From Gammaproteobacteria bacterium (GTDB lineage: Bacteria > Pseudomonadota > Gammaproteobacteria > Nevskiales > Nevskiaceae), in contig JAHZLQ010000010.1 in NCBI GenBank assembly GCA_022599775.1, positions 1-38,833 of the forward strand: a stretch of 38,833 bases of DNA, read 5' to 3'. Of the stretch, positions 25,980-34,269 are shown in pieces; positions within the stretch are counted from its first letter, which is position 1, and every line of letters starts with the position of its first letter. A program made the position numbers and the translations under genes. The notes under the pieces are model-generated. The model did no database searches, was not told the origin of the DNA, and saw only the letters and a program-made list of their open reading frames with translations.

Positions 25980-25997
25980 CTATTGAACGTTCGTTTT
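25980..25997. promoter_or_regulatory. Possible TetR-type operator
   Basis: ATTGAACGTTCGTT contains the perfect 8-bp palindrome GAACGTTC (25985-25992) and sits 60 bp upstream of the GMC small-subunit start, in the 200-bp divergent region. TGAACG/CGTTCA-type dyads are typical of TetR-family binding sites. No regulator gene is adjacent, so this is a weak call. Confidence 0.3.
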
Positions 25998-26123
25998 GTA
26001 GACTAGCCTCAGGCTGCGCCGATTGCACCACCCGCCGCGCGATGTTCAAGCCACGCTCACCGGCGCATGAGCAGGCTGGTACGCTCAAGGGCCCCGCCCC
26101 GGCTCTCGAAAGGATTTTCGACC

Positions 26124-27083
26124 ATGCGCCCGACGCTACGCCTGCCCGCCCTGATCGCCACCCTGCTGTTGCTCAATGCCTGTGACCTGTCGGCCGCCGC
26201 ACCGGAAAAGACGGGCTCGTCGGACTCCGCCGCAGCGAACGTCGCGAAAACCGACCCGCAATGTCAGGCCATCGACGATTTCTACTGGGAGATCGGCAAC
26301 GGCAAAGGCGTGCTCGCCAGCGGACGTGTCGGTGACGACTACAGCGCCGACGAGACGATCGATATCGCCTCGGCTTCGAAGTTCGTCTGGGGCGCCTACG
26401 TCGTCGAAACCCTGGGCGCCGCTCAGAAGCCGAGTGACGAGCAGCTTTCGTTCCTGGAAATGAAATCCGGCTACACGGATTTCAATCCGCTGTTCTGCCT
26501 GCTGTCGAAGAGCGTGGACTCCTGCATGGATGCGCGCTCCAACAGCAAGCGCAACAGCAGCTCGGTGGGACGGTTTTCGTATGGTGGCGGACACGATCAG
26601 CGCATGGCGGTGAGCATGGGCTTCGGCCGCAAGGGCGCAAACGAGCTGACCAGCACCGTCATGGGAACGCTGGGCCTGAGCGGACTCGACATCGCCTACA
26701 AGCGACCGCAGCCGGCCGGCGGTCTGGAGGCCAGTCCGGCGGCCTACGGCAAGTTTCTGAGCAAAATCGTGGCCGGCGATCTGCGCATTCACGACTATCT
26801 GGGCTACAAGCCGGTTTGCGCGTTCGAGGGCGCCGGCTGCGATGCCCTGTCCAGCCCGGTCAAGGAGCGCTGGCACTACAGCCTCAACCACTGGGTCGAG
26901 GATGCCCCCGACACCGGCGATGGCGCCTTCAGCAGTCCCGGTCTGATGGGCTTCTATCCGTGGATTTCGGCGGACAGGAGCACCTATGGTCTGGTGGCAC
27001 GCAAGAAACTGTCGAAATCCGCCTATTGGGACAGCGTGCAGTGCGGCCGCAAGATTCGCGCAGCCTGGATGGAATCGCACTGA
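26124..27083 (+). CDS. Lipoprotein serine hydrolase, beta-lactamase/PBP-like
   Basis: 319-aa lipoprotein: signal MRPTLRLPALIATLLLLNAC with Cys20 as lipid site. The body looks like the penicillin-binding serine hydrolase fold. SxxK is S83-A-S-K86 in DIASASKFVWGAYV; a YGGG motif (RFSYGGGHDQRMAV) stands where YxN is expected; and SSPGLMGFYPWISADRSTYG resembles the beta-strand region that holds the third motif. The second and third motifs are non-canonical, so activity may be esterase- or peptidase-like, or lost. Two internal cysteine pairs suggest disulfides in the periplasm. The start at 26124 has AGGA nine bases upstream. No neighbour explains its role. Confidence 0.68.
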   Translation: MRPTLRLPALIATLLLLNACDLSAAAPEKTGSSDSAAANVAKTDPQCQAIDDFYWEIGNGKGVLASGRVGDDYSADETIDIASASKFVWGAYVVETLGAAQKPSDEQLSFLEMKSGYTDFNPLFCLLSKSVDSCMDARSNSKRNSSSVGRFSYGGGHDQRMAVSMGFGRKGANELTSTVMGTLGLSGLDIAYKRPQPAGGLEASPAAYGKFLSKIVAGDLRIHDYLGYKPVCAFEGAGCDALSSPVKERWHYSLNHWVEDAPDTGDGAFSSPGLMGFYPWISADRSTYGLVARKKLSKSAYWDSVQCGRKIRAAWMESH

Positions 27084-27092
27084 TTCTCGTGA

Positions 27093-27155
27093 ATCACGCG
27101 CGGCGTGATGCCGACTGACCCTCGGGTACGGGGACCGCTCGCGAATGCGAGCGGT
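27093..27155. other. Two hairpins downstream of the serine hydrolase gene
   Basis: ATCACGC (27093-27099) pairs with GCGTGAT (27103-27109), and ACCGCTCGC (27134-27142) pairs perfectly with GCGAGCGGT (27147-27155) around GAAT. Neither has a T-run. They may help stabilise or end the upstream transcript. The rest of 27156-27325 shows only the ribosome-binding site of sthA. Confidence 0.4.
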
Positions 27156-27325
27156 GGGTGAGGAGAACGTCCACGCCGCACGCGATTCAGTCTGCGGGGC
27201 GCCGCTGTCGGCATCGCCGTTAGATTCTTTGGTCTCAGCCGGGCCCAACCGAGGCGTGCGCCCGGTATCATTCGCGGCATTCCCGTTGCCGTGCCTGCCG
27301 ATGATGCGTGGGCACCCAGGAGATC

Positions 27326-28714
27326 ATGTCCACACAGCACTACGAAGTCCTCGTCATCGGTAGCGGCCCGGCCGGTGAAGGCGCCGCGATGATGGCCGCC
27401 AAGAACCACAAGCGCGTCGCCCTGGTGGAGCGCTACCATGACGTCGGCGGCGGCTGCACGCACTGGGGCACGATCCCCAGCAAGGCCCTGCGCCACGCCG
27501 TCAAGACCCTGCACGATGCGCGGCTGAACCCGTTCCTGGGACCGGCGATGGCGGACCTGCGCGTGACCTTTCCGCAATTGCTGTCCAGCGCTGGCCGTGT
27601 CGTGGCTACCCAGGTGGCCCACCGTCAGCGCTACTACCAGCGCAACAACGTACCGATCCTGCGCGGCAGCGCGCGCTTCCTCGACGCCAACACGGTCGAG
27701 GTGACGGCCAAGTCGCTCAGCCAGCGCATCAGTGCGGATCACTTCATCATCGCCACCGGCTCGCGCCCTTACCATCCGCCGGAGCTGGATTTCGCGCATC
27801 CGCGCGTGGTCGACAGCGACACCGTGCTGCGCTACGACGAGAACCCGTTCTCGGTCACGATCTACGGCGCTGGTGTGATTGGCAGCGAGTACGCCTCGAT
27901 CTTCGTCAACCTCGGGGCCAAGGTCACGCTGGTCAACACGCAGGACCGCCTAATGTCGTTCCTCGACGGCGAAATCACGGAGGCGCTGTCCTATCACCTG
28001 CGCCAGCAGGGCTGCATCATCCGCCACAACGAAACCATGCAGCGCGTGGAGCCACGCGAGAACGACGTGGTGCTGCATCTGAGTTCCGGACGGCGCATCA
28101 AGTCCGACCTGCTGCTGTGGGCCAACGGCCGCACCGGCAATTCCCAGGACATGGGACTGGAGGCGCTGGGTCTGAATCCCGATTCGCGCGGACAGCTCAA
28201 GGTCAACGGCCACTACCAGACCGAGCAGGCCCACATCTACGCCGTGGGCGATGTCGCGGGGCCGCCAGCGCTGGCAAGCGCCGCCTATGTGCAAGGCCGC
28301 TATGCCGTCTCGCACATTCTCGACCCGCAGCTGCCGCCGCACCGCTTCGAGCTGATGCCCAACGGCATCTATACGATTCCCGAGATCAGTTCGGTGGGTC
28401 GCACCGAGGCCGAACTGCAACGTGATCAGGTTCCCTATGAGGTCGGCCAAGCCAACTTCCGACAGTTGGCACGTGCACAGATGACCGAGGAAACCACCGG
28501 CCTGCTCAAGATCCTGTTCCATGCCGAGACCCTGGAAGTGCTCGGCGTCCATTGCTTCGGCGACCGCGCCTCGGAAATCGTGCATATCGGCCAGACGGTG
28601 ATGGCGCTGCCGTCGAACAGCCTCAAATATTTCATCGACACCACCTTCAACTACCCGACGATGGCCGAGGCCTACCGCGTGGCCGCGCACAACGGACTCA
28701 ATCGTCTCGCCTGA
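27326..28714 (+). CDS. sthA: Soluble pyridine nucleotide transhydrogenase
   Basis: Cytoplasmic flavoprotein that transfers hydride between NADPH and NAD+, draining excess NADPH. The 462-aa product has FAD motif [15 protein letters not shown] near the N-terminus and the SthA-specific [17 protein letters not shown], where only one of the two redox cysteines of disulfide reductases remains. It also has the NAD(P) motif [34 protein letters not shown], and a C-terminal dimerisation domain with [13 protein letters not shown]. The ATG at 27326 follows AGGAG closely (three bases); a GTG at 27308 is a less likely alternative. It seems monocistronic. Confidence 0.95.
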   Translation: MSTQHYEVLVIGSGPAGEGAAMMAAKNHKRVALVERYHDVGGGCTHWGTIPSKALRHAVKTLHDARLNPFLGPAMADLRVTFPQLLSSAGRVVATQVAHRQRYYQRNNVPILRGSARFLDANTVEVTAKSLSQRISADHFIIATGSRPYHPPELDFAHPRVVDSDTVLRYDENPFSVTIYGAGVIGSEYASIFVNLGAKVTLVNTQDRLMSFLDGEITEALSYHLRQQGCIIRHNETMQRVEPRENDVVLHLSSGRRIKSDLLLWANGRTGNSQDMGLEALGLNPDSRGQLKVNGHYQTEQAHIYAVGDVAGPPALASAAYVQGRYAVSHILDPQLPPHRFELMPNGIYTIPEISSVGRTEAELQRDQVPYEVGQANFRQLARAQMTEETTGLLKILFHAETLEVLGVHCFGDRASEIVHIGQTVMALPSNSLKYFIDTTFNYPTMAEAYRVAAHNGLNRLA

Positions 28715-28819
28715 ATCAGGCGTCTTCGACCCAGCGGGGTCGTCAACCCTCTCTCGTGCGCGGCGTTAAAGTAGCCACATGGGATTGGATTCACCCGGAA
28801 ACGGCGCTGGAGATTCGTG

Positions 28820-29374
28820 ATGACGAAAATGACCGCAAGCCTGTTTGGCGCGATGTTCAGCGGCACGCTGGCACTGGCGCTGCCCGCCTGGGCCATGGAC
28901 GACAAAGCCGACGACAAACCTGATCCGGTAAGCGTCGAGTACAAGGATTCGAAGGATTTCACCGACGCATCGGACCGCGGACTCTACGGCCGTGCCAGCG
29001 AGTCGGTGATGAAGGAATTGAGCACGCACTTCCAGAAGGAAGGCGCCAAGTATCTCAAGGACGGTCAAACGCTGGAGATCGAGATCACCGACATCGACCT
29101 GGCCGGTCGTTTCGAGCCTTCACGCAGTCCCGGCCTCGAAGACGTGCGGCTGATGCGCGACATCACCTGGCCGCGCATGCAGTTCAATTTCAGCGTGAAG
29201 CAGGATGACGAGGTGGTGGATTCCGGCGAAGCCAAGCTGGCGGACATGAGCTACCTCACAAGTTCCCGGCCGGTCGGCTCCAACGAATCGATGTACTACG
29301 ACAAGCGCATGATCGACCGCTGGTTCCGAAAGCACTTCGAAACCGAAGCCGAAACCACGGCGTCGGCCCAATAA
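28820..29374 (+). CDS. DUF3016 exported protein (first copy)
   Basis: 184-aa periplasmic protein of the DUF3016 family, function unknown. Signal peptide MTASLFGAMFSGTLALALPAWA follows a short MMTK start. The mature domain has VEYKDSKDFTDAS, then KDGQTLEIEITDIDLAGRFE, the family hallmark, followed by RLMRDITWPRMQFNFSV and a C-terminal MIDRWFRKHF helix. The ATG at 28820 is chosen for the GGAG seven bases upstream; a GTG three bases earlier is possible. A second DUF3016 gene lies 1.3 kb downstream. Confidence 0.85.
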   Translation: MTKMTASLFGAMFSGTLALALPAWAMDDKADDKPDPVSVEYKDSKDFTDASDRGLYGRASESVMKELSTHFQKEGAKYLKDGQTLEIEITDIDLAGRFEPSRSPGLEDVRLMRDITWPRMQFNFSVKQDDEVVDSGEAKLADMSYLTSSRPVGSNESMYYDKRMIDRWFRKHFETEAETTASAQ

Positions 29375-29398
29375 GGCCGCGAGCCCCTGACACCCGGC

Positions 29399-29602
29399 TC
29401 AGTAGTGCGGCGGGCGCTCGTCGCCGGTGACCGCACCGCCGCCGTCATCCTGGCGCCGCGCCCGTTCGGCCAGCGCCCGACACCAGGCTTCGAGCTTGTC
29501 GATGCGTGCATTCTGCGCCGTGATCACTTCGTTGAGCACCTGAACGGTGTCGTCGAGATAGCTCAGTCGCGTTTCAAGCTCGATCAGTCGTTCGTCGTTC
29601 AT
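29399..29602 (-). CDS. slyX: SlyX family protein
   Basis: Short coiled-coil protein of 67 aa, the usual SlyX length. The sequence MNDERLIELETRLSYLDDTV followed by LNEVITAQNARIDKLEAWCR gives a continuous heptad helix, then a charged tail ending PPHY, the conserved C-terminus of SlyX. Biochemical function is unknown; the name comes from its position near slyD in E. coli. The ATG at 29602 matches the family start. It lies 60 bp after a small exported-protein gene in the same direction. Confidence 0.85.
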   Translation of the reverse strand: MNDERLIELETRLSYLDDTVQVLNEVITAQNARIDKLEAWCRALAERARRQDDGGGAVTGDERPPHY

Positions 29603-29662
29603 TCGGCGTGGGCACATCTCATGGGTGAGACAACAGCGCTGTATTGTCCCAGACCGCATGCC

Positions 29663-29911
29663 TCAGCGCGCAGGCTGTTCGTCCGAACGCTCATCGTCCC
29701 GGGACGGCAACCACGCCGGATGCAGGCGATCGGCGAGATCACGCTTGAGTTCGTCCTCGATCTCGCGCAGCGCCGCATTGCCCTGCGCCGCGATCCACTG
29801 ACCCACGCCGGTGGCCACGCGCGCGCTGCTGGAATCCGCGGCCTGAGCCGGAGACGTCGCCGCGCCGCACAGCGCCAGCAGGAATAGAGATTTGATCATG
29901 GTCTGTTTCAT
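29663..29911 (-). CDS. Small exported protein of unknown function
   Basis: 82-aa protein with signal peptide MKQTMIKSLFLLALCGAATS (cleavage probably after AQA). The mature part is about 57 residues, helical and charged (AALREIEDELKRDLADRLHP). I do not recognise a family. The start is supported by AGGAGG seven bases upstream of the ATG at 29911. It probably shares a transcript with slyX and is divergent from the gene at 30121. Confidence 0.65.
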   Translation of the reverse strand: MKQTMIKSLFLLALCGAATSPAQAADSSSARVATGVGQWIAAQGNAALREIEDELKRDLADRLHPAWLPSRDDERSDEQPAR

Positions 29912-29949
29912 TTCAGCCCCTCCTTGTGTTCAATCCGGGCAAGACGTTT

Positions 29950-30043
29950 ATTGCGAGCAACGTGCCAGTCCAAAATTTATTTCAACTTATTGATTTTTAT
30001 ATAGAATATTTTTCTTCTCAATTCGCGGACAGCGTCCGCGGAC
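29950..30043. promoter_or_regulatory. AT-rich divergent region with overlapping palindromes
   Basis: Positions about 29965-30020 are AT-rich, with TATATAGAATATTTTT-like promoter sequence, in an otherwise GC-rich genome. Directly beside it is CGCGGAC (30024-30030) paired with GTCCGCG (30034-30040), loop AGC, overlapping the perfect palindrome GTCCGCGGAC (30034-30043). It lies between divergent genes at 29911 and 30121, so a shared regulated promoter is likely. Confidence 0.4.
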
Positions 30044-30120
30044 GACCGGTCACAAGCCCCGTACACTCACGGACACTCGCATCCGCCGGTGCGGGATACA
30101 GGTTCACCAACAGGACAACG

Positions 30121-30636
30121 ATGAGACGAGCTGTCGCGATCATGGGGCTGCTGCTGGGCCTGCTCAGCGCCTTCGTGGCCTGGCGCGCCTACCAGGATCT
30201 GAGCGAGTTGAGCCGCAACGGCGTGGTCGAATCCGTCGCGGTGCTGGAACGCCGCGTGGACAAGGACGCGCTGGGAACCAAGACCCTGCGCTACCGCGTC
30301 GAGATCGACGGCGCCTCACGCTGGGTCGAAGCCGTCGGCCGTGACGAGGCGGTCGGCGAACGCGCCTGGTTGCGCCACCTGCCGGGCCACGACAGCATCG
30401 CCGAGTTGTATCCGGCCCAACCCTCGGCCTCTGCCTGGCGCGACAGCCGCCATGCGCGATTGTTCTGGATGGCCGTCGCGGGCGTGCCGCTGTGCATACT
30501 CAGCGGCATCGCCGTGCTGATGGGCTACGGACTGCGCGGCGTGCGCGGCGCCCTGCACGGCTACGCGCAGGCGACAAGACTGGGATACGCTCCGTCGCGC
30601 CGCGTTGAACGCGAAACTCGGGACGACGAATCGTGA
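30121..30636 (+). CDS. DUF3592-like membrane protein
   Basis: 171-aa inner-membrane protein with two TM helices: MGLLLGLLSAFVAWRAY near residues 8-24 and WMAVAGVPLCILSGIAVLMG near 115-135. Between them is a periplasmic or luminal beta domain (VAVLERRVDKDALGTKTLRY, ending GHDSIAELYPAQ), as in DUF3592 proteins. Function unknown. ATG at 30121 is preceded by AGGAC. Its stop overlaps a GTG in the frame of the next gene, so the two are probably co-transcribed. Confidence 0.72.
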   Translation: MRRAVAIMGLLLGLLSAFVAWRAYQDLSELSRNGVVESVAVLERRVDKDALGTKTLRYRVEIDGASRWVEAVGRDEAVGERAWLRHLPGHDSIAELYPAQPSASAWRDSRHARLFWMAVAGVPLCILSGIAVLMGYGLRGVRGALHGYAQATRLGYAPSRRVERETRDDES

Positions 30637-30722
30637 CCGATCACCAAGACGGAACATTCAGTCGCCCGGAAGCTGCGCTCACGCAGACTGCGGCGACCTG
30701 TCTCTACCACGCGGAGCATCCG

Positions 30723-31241
30723 ATGCGGTTTGTGCACGTTTTCGCAGGCCTGCTGTGCGCAGCGCTGTCCGCCCCGGCGGCGGCCCAGGGCGTTGCTGAA
30801 CTGAGTTTCTCGGAGCCCGAGCATTTCACCGACCTCGTGGCCCCCACCGGCACCATCGGCGAAACCGATCCGGCGCTGATGGCCGAGTTGCGCGAACGGC
30901 TGATGACAGTGATGTCGGCGAGGCTGCGCGATGGCCAGAAACTGGCGGTAGCGATCACCAACGTCGATCTCGCCGGGCGCATGGAACTGCTCGGCATGAA
31001 GGACGGCCGCTGGCTGGCCACGCCGCAGCAACTGCGGATCTACCGCCCCGACACGCCACCGCGCATCAGTGTGCAATATGCACTGATCGAGAACGACACG
31101 GTGATCGCGCACGGCACCGAGGATCTGAGCGACCCGGACTGGGGAACCCAGGCGGCTGTATTGCCCGAAACCGGATCACTGGACCCGGTCACAGACCTGT
31201 TCGAACGCTGGCTGGTGAGTCTGCTCGGCCAGCCGTTATAG
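30723..31241 (+). CDS. DUF3016 exported protein (second copy)
   Basis: 172-aa periplasmic protein. The start at 30723 is chosen because GGAG lies six bases upstream and it opens directly on a signal peptide (MRFVHVFAGLLCAALSAPAAA). A GTG at 30633 would add 30 residues in front of it. The domain shares the DUF3016 hallmark LRDGQKLAVAITNVDLAGRM with the copy at 28820-29374, then LRIYRPDTPPRISVQYALIE and a C-terminal LFERWLVSLLG helix. It is more diverged than the first copy. Function unknown. Confidence 0.8.
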   Translation: MRFVHVFAGLLCAALSAPAAAQGVAELSFSEPEHFTDLVAPTGTIGETDPALMAELRERLMTVMSARLRDGQKLAVAITNVDLAGRMELLGMKDGRWLATPQQLRIYRPDTPPRISVQYALIENDTVIAHGTEDLSDPDWGTQAAVLPETGSLDPVTDLFERWLVSLLGQPL

Positions 31242-31307
31242 GGCGTCATCCTTGGGCTCGGCTGGTAACGTAGTCGGCCCCTCATCGGCAACACAGCCTA
31301 TCGCGCA

Positions 31308-32405
31308 ATGGCCCTACCCCAAATTGGCAGAATCGGTGTACTGACCTCCGGCGGCGACTGTGCCGGTCTCAATGCCGTGATCCGCGCCGTGACCGCTCGC
31401 GCGGTCAATCATTACGGTCTGCAGGTCTACGGCATTCTTGACGGCACTCTGGGCCTGATGGAGCGACCGCTGCGTTACGTCGAACTCACGCCCAGCACCT
31501 TTGATGGCCGCATCTTCCGTGAAGGCGGCACGGTGCTCGGCACCACCAACAAGGGGGATCCGTTCCGGTTTCCGATGGCCGACGGCAGCGTGCGCGACCG
31601 TTCGCAGGACTTCGGCGACGGCGTGCGCGAGCTGGAACTCGACGCGCTGGTGGTGATCGGTGGCGACGGCTCGATGAGCATCGTGTCGCGGCTGTGTCAC
31701 GCGGTGGGCGTGGGCATGGTGGGCGTGCCCAAGACCATCGACAACGACGTGCACGGCACCGATTTCTCGATCGGCCACGCCACCGCGGTCGGCGTCGTCA
31801 CCGACGCCATGGACCGTCTGCAACCGACCGCCGCGAGCCATCATCGCGTGATGATCGTGGAAGTCATGGGTCGCGACGCCGGCTATATCGCGATGCAGGG
31901 CGGCATCGCCGGCGGCGCCGACGTGGTGCTGGCCCCCGAGATCCCGTACTCGATGGACGGCGTGGCCACCGCGATCCGTAAGGTCCTTGACCGCGGTCGC
32001 ACGCACGCCCTGGTGGTCGTCGCCGAAGGCGTGAAGCGTGACGACGGTTCGGCCGTCCATTCACCCGGCAGTACGCGCTACGGCGGCATCGGGCACTGGT
32101 TGGGCGAACGCATCGCCGATACGACGCACACCGAAACCCGCGTCACGATCCTCGGCCATGTGCAGCGCGGCGGGTCGCCCTCGCCGCAGGACCGGCTGCT
32201 GGCCTCCGCCTTCGGCGTGCACGCCGTCGACCTGGTGATGCGCGGCCAGCTCGACCGCATGGTCGCCTGGCGCAATCTCAGCGTGGTCGACGTACCGCTG
32301 TCCGAAGTCACCATCGGCGCGCGGCCGCTGGACCCGAATGGCACACTGGCCACCACGGCGCACGGCCTCGGCATCTACATCGGCGATACCGAAACCGCTG
32401 GCTGA
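31308..32405 (+). CDS. 6-phosphofructokinase, mixed-signature type
   Basis: Phosphorylates fructose 6-phosphate to fructose 1,6-bisphosphate in the cytoplasm. 365 aa. Phosphate-donor motif GGDGS (118-122) has Gly121 where E. coli PfkA has Gly104, predicting ATP use. The substrate motif is PKTIDND (141-147) with Lys142, typical of PPi-using and group III enzymes where classical ATP enzymes have Gly. Also present: LTSGGDCAGLNAVIRA (12-27), FSIGHATAVG, EVMGRDAGYIA and LGHVQRGGSPSPQD. Donor choice is inferred as ATP but not certain. The ATG at 31308 has a weak ribosome site. Its TGA overlaps the sirtuin ATG by one base. Confidence 0.92.
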   Translation: MALPQIGRIGVLTSGGDCAGLNAVIRAVTARAVNHYGLQVYGILDGTLGLMERPLRYVELTPSTFDGRIFREGGTVLGTTNKGDPFRFPMADGSVRDRSQDFGDGVRELELDALVVIGGDGSMSIVSRLCHAVGVGMVGVPKTIDNDVHGTDFSIGHATAVGVVTDAMDRLQPTAASHHRVMIVEVMGRDAGYIAMQGGIAGGADVVLAPEIPYSMDGVATAIRKVLDRGRTHALVVVAEGVKRDDGSAVHSPGSTRYGGIGHWLGERIADTTHTETRVTILGHVQRGGSPSPQDRLLASAFGVHAVDLVMRGQLDRMVAWRNLSVVDVPLSEVTIGARPLDPNGTLATTAHGLGIYIGDTETAG

Positions 32406-33271
32406 TGTCCGTCACCGCTCCCGCAACCGTTTCTCTGGACAAGCCGCTACGGGAACTGGCGGCCTTGCAGAGCTTCGTGCTCGACCACCCGCGGCTGTTC
32501 GTGCTCACGGGCGCCGGTTGCAGCACCGCCTCCGGCATTCCCGACTATCGCGACGCCGGCGGCGCCTGGAAGCGCAAGCCGCCGGTCACGATCCAGGCGT
32601 TTCGTGACGAGGCGCTGACGCGGGCACGCTACTGGGCGCGCAGCTTCGTCGGCTGGCCCTACTTCGGTCATGCACGGCCCAATGGCGCCCACCACGCACT
32701 GACCGCATTGCAGTCCCAAGGTCGGATCGCAGGCCTGCTGACCCAGAACGTGGACCGCCTGCACCAGAAGGCCGGCACCCGCGAGGTCATCGATCTGCAC
32801 GGACGGCTCGACGAGGTGATCTGCCTGAGCTGCGGGCTGCGCGAGGAGCGCGAGGCGTATCAACAGACACTGATCGAGCGCAATCCGGATTGGCTTGGGC
32901 TGAGCGCCGACTACGCCCCGGACGGCGATGCCGATCTCGACGAACTCGACTTCTCCGGCTTCGAGGTGCCGGACTGCCCGCGCTGCGGCGGACTGATCAA
33001 GCCGGATGTGGTGTTCTTCGGCGAGAACGTGCCGAAAACGCGTGTCGACGAAGCCATGTCCGCGCTTGCGGCGGCCGATGCCCTGCTCGTCGTAGGCTCC
33101 TCGCTGATGGTCTATTCGGGCTATCGCTTCGCCGTCGCGGCGGCCAGGCACGGCCTCCCGATCGCCGCGATCAACCTCGGCGTGACGCGTGCCGATCCCC
33201 TGTTGAGCCTGAAAGCCGAAGCGGCCTGCGACCTGGCCCTGCCCATGCTCAGCGAGCTGCTGAATTCCTGA
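32405..33271 (+). CDS. SIRT4-like NAD-dependent protein deacylase
   Basis: Sirtuin of 288 aa that removes acyl groups from lysines using NAD+. NAD site GAGCS (36-40) and GIPDYRD (44-50), TQNVDRLHQKAG (113-124), catalytic His132 in DLHGRLD, zinc cysteines Cys140/Cys143 (CLSCG) and Cys191/Cys194 (CPRCGG), then KPDVVFFGENVP. The spacer between zinc pairs (RNPDWLGLSADYAPDGDADL) and the FFGENVP motif match class II, SIRT4-type sirtuins, so lipoamidase or long-acyl activity is possible. It overlaps the phosphofructokinase gene (TGATG), implying coupled translation. Its 3' end overlaps the convergent hydrolase gene by 23 bp. Confidence 0.92.
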   Translation: MSVTAPATVSLDKPLRELAALQSFVLDHPRLFVLTGAGCSTASGIPDYRDAGGAWKRKPPVTIQAFRDEALTRARYWARSFVGWPYFGHARPNGAHHALTALQSQGRIAGLLTQNVDRLHQKAGTREVIDLHGRLDEVICLSCGLREEREAYQQTLIERNPDWLGLSADYAPDGDADLDELDFSGFEVPDCPRCGGLIKPDVVFFGENVPKTRVDEAMSALAAADALLVVGSSLMVYSGYRFAVAAARHGLPIAAINLGVTRADPLLSLKAEAACDLALPMLSELLNS

Positions 33272-34184
33272 ACGCTGCGGCAATCGCCTCACGCACCGCC
33301 GACCAAGCCACTGAGCCCGGCACCACCAGTTCGAAGTGCCCGGACTGCGGCACCACTACCAGCTGCGCCGGAATGCCCGCAGCCATGGCGGCCTTCACAT
33401 AAGTCGCGGCGGACGCCGGCGGTACGATGCTGTCACGCGCGCCCTGCACCAACCACTGCGGCGCCGAACGCGGCAGCAAGCTCAGCGGAGAGGTTTCGGC
33501 GTAACGGCGGGGCACCGCATCCGGCGTACCGCCCATCAGCGGCACCACCGCGGAATTGCAGCTGCCGGGCTCGCCCACGCTGTAGGCCGCCATGTCGGTG
33601 ATGCCCGCCAGCGAGACCACGCCGGCCAGGGGCAAGGGCCCCTCACCACGAATTTCGCTGTCCCTTGGCAGCGCTTCGCGCGCCGCCAGCCACAATGCCA
33701 ATTGTCCGCCGGCCGAGTGGCCCACCGCGACCACGCGGCGCAGGTCCAGGGGATAGTCCTGTGCCAGACCCCGCAGCGCATCGGCAGCCGCCGCCACATC
33801 GGTGAAGGTACCGGGCCAGCCACCGCCCGGATCGCCCACCCGGCGGTACTCCGGCGTCCACACCGCATAGCCCTCGTCGACCAGCGCAGCCGCCAGATTC
33901 GTGGCGTGCCGATAGTCGAAGTCCGACAGCCAGCAGCCGCCGTGAATCAGCAGCACCACCGGCACGGTCGCATCGCTGGCCGCCGGCAGACGCAACTCCC
34001 CGAACTGCAGATCACCGTCGCCATAGACGATCCGGCGACCGGCCGCAGGCAGCGCCAAGCTCGCCACGTCGGACCACTGCAGGGGCGGGGGCATCACGGC
34101 CTCCTCGGAAGAATTCGGCAGACCGGCGGCGCAGCCCAGACCGCACCCCGCGAGGCCCAGCGCCAGCAAAGCGTTACGAAACAT
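33249..34184 (-). CDS. Lipoprotein alpha/beta hydrolase
   Basis: Exported esterase-like enzyme of about 311 aa. ATG at 34184 opens a lipoprotein signal (MFRNALLALGLAGC, Cys14). Oxyanion motif HGGCW (81-85), nucleophile elbow GHSAGG with Ser157, acid region QGARDSIVPP and catalytic His in QSGHFELVVPG. The HGG and GxSxG pattern fits the hormone-sensitive-lipase/carboxylesterase or kynurenine-formamidase-like group. Substrate unknown. It follows the tonB gene by 85 bp in the same direction and could be read from the Exb/TonB operon. The Shine-Dalgarno is weak (GAGCG). Confidence 0.85.
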   Translation of the reverse strand: MFRNALLALGLAGCGLGCAAGLPNSSEEAVMPPPLQWSDVASLALPAAGRRIVYGDGDLQFGELRLPAASDATVPVVLLIHGGCWLSDFDYRHATNLAAALVDEGYAVWTPEYRRVGDPGGGWPGTFTDVAAAADALRGLAQDYPLDLRRVVAVGHSAGGQLALWLAAREALPRDSEIRGEGPLPLAGVVSLAGITDMAAYSVGEPGSCNSAVVPLMGGTPDAVPRRYAETSPLSLLPRSAPQWLVQGARDSIVPPASAATYVKAAMAAGIPAQLVVVPQSGHFELVVPGSVAWSAVREAIAAAFRNSAAR

Positions 34185-34269
34185 GAATCGCTCATCGAAT
34201 AGGCAGACGGAAAGTATGCGGTAGCACGCCCCCCGCACTGGCGGCTTGTCTCGCTCACGATCAAGGCGA

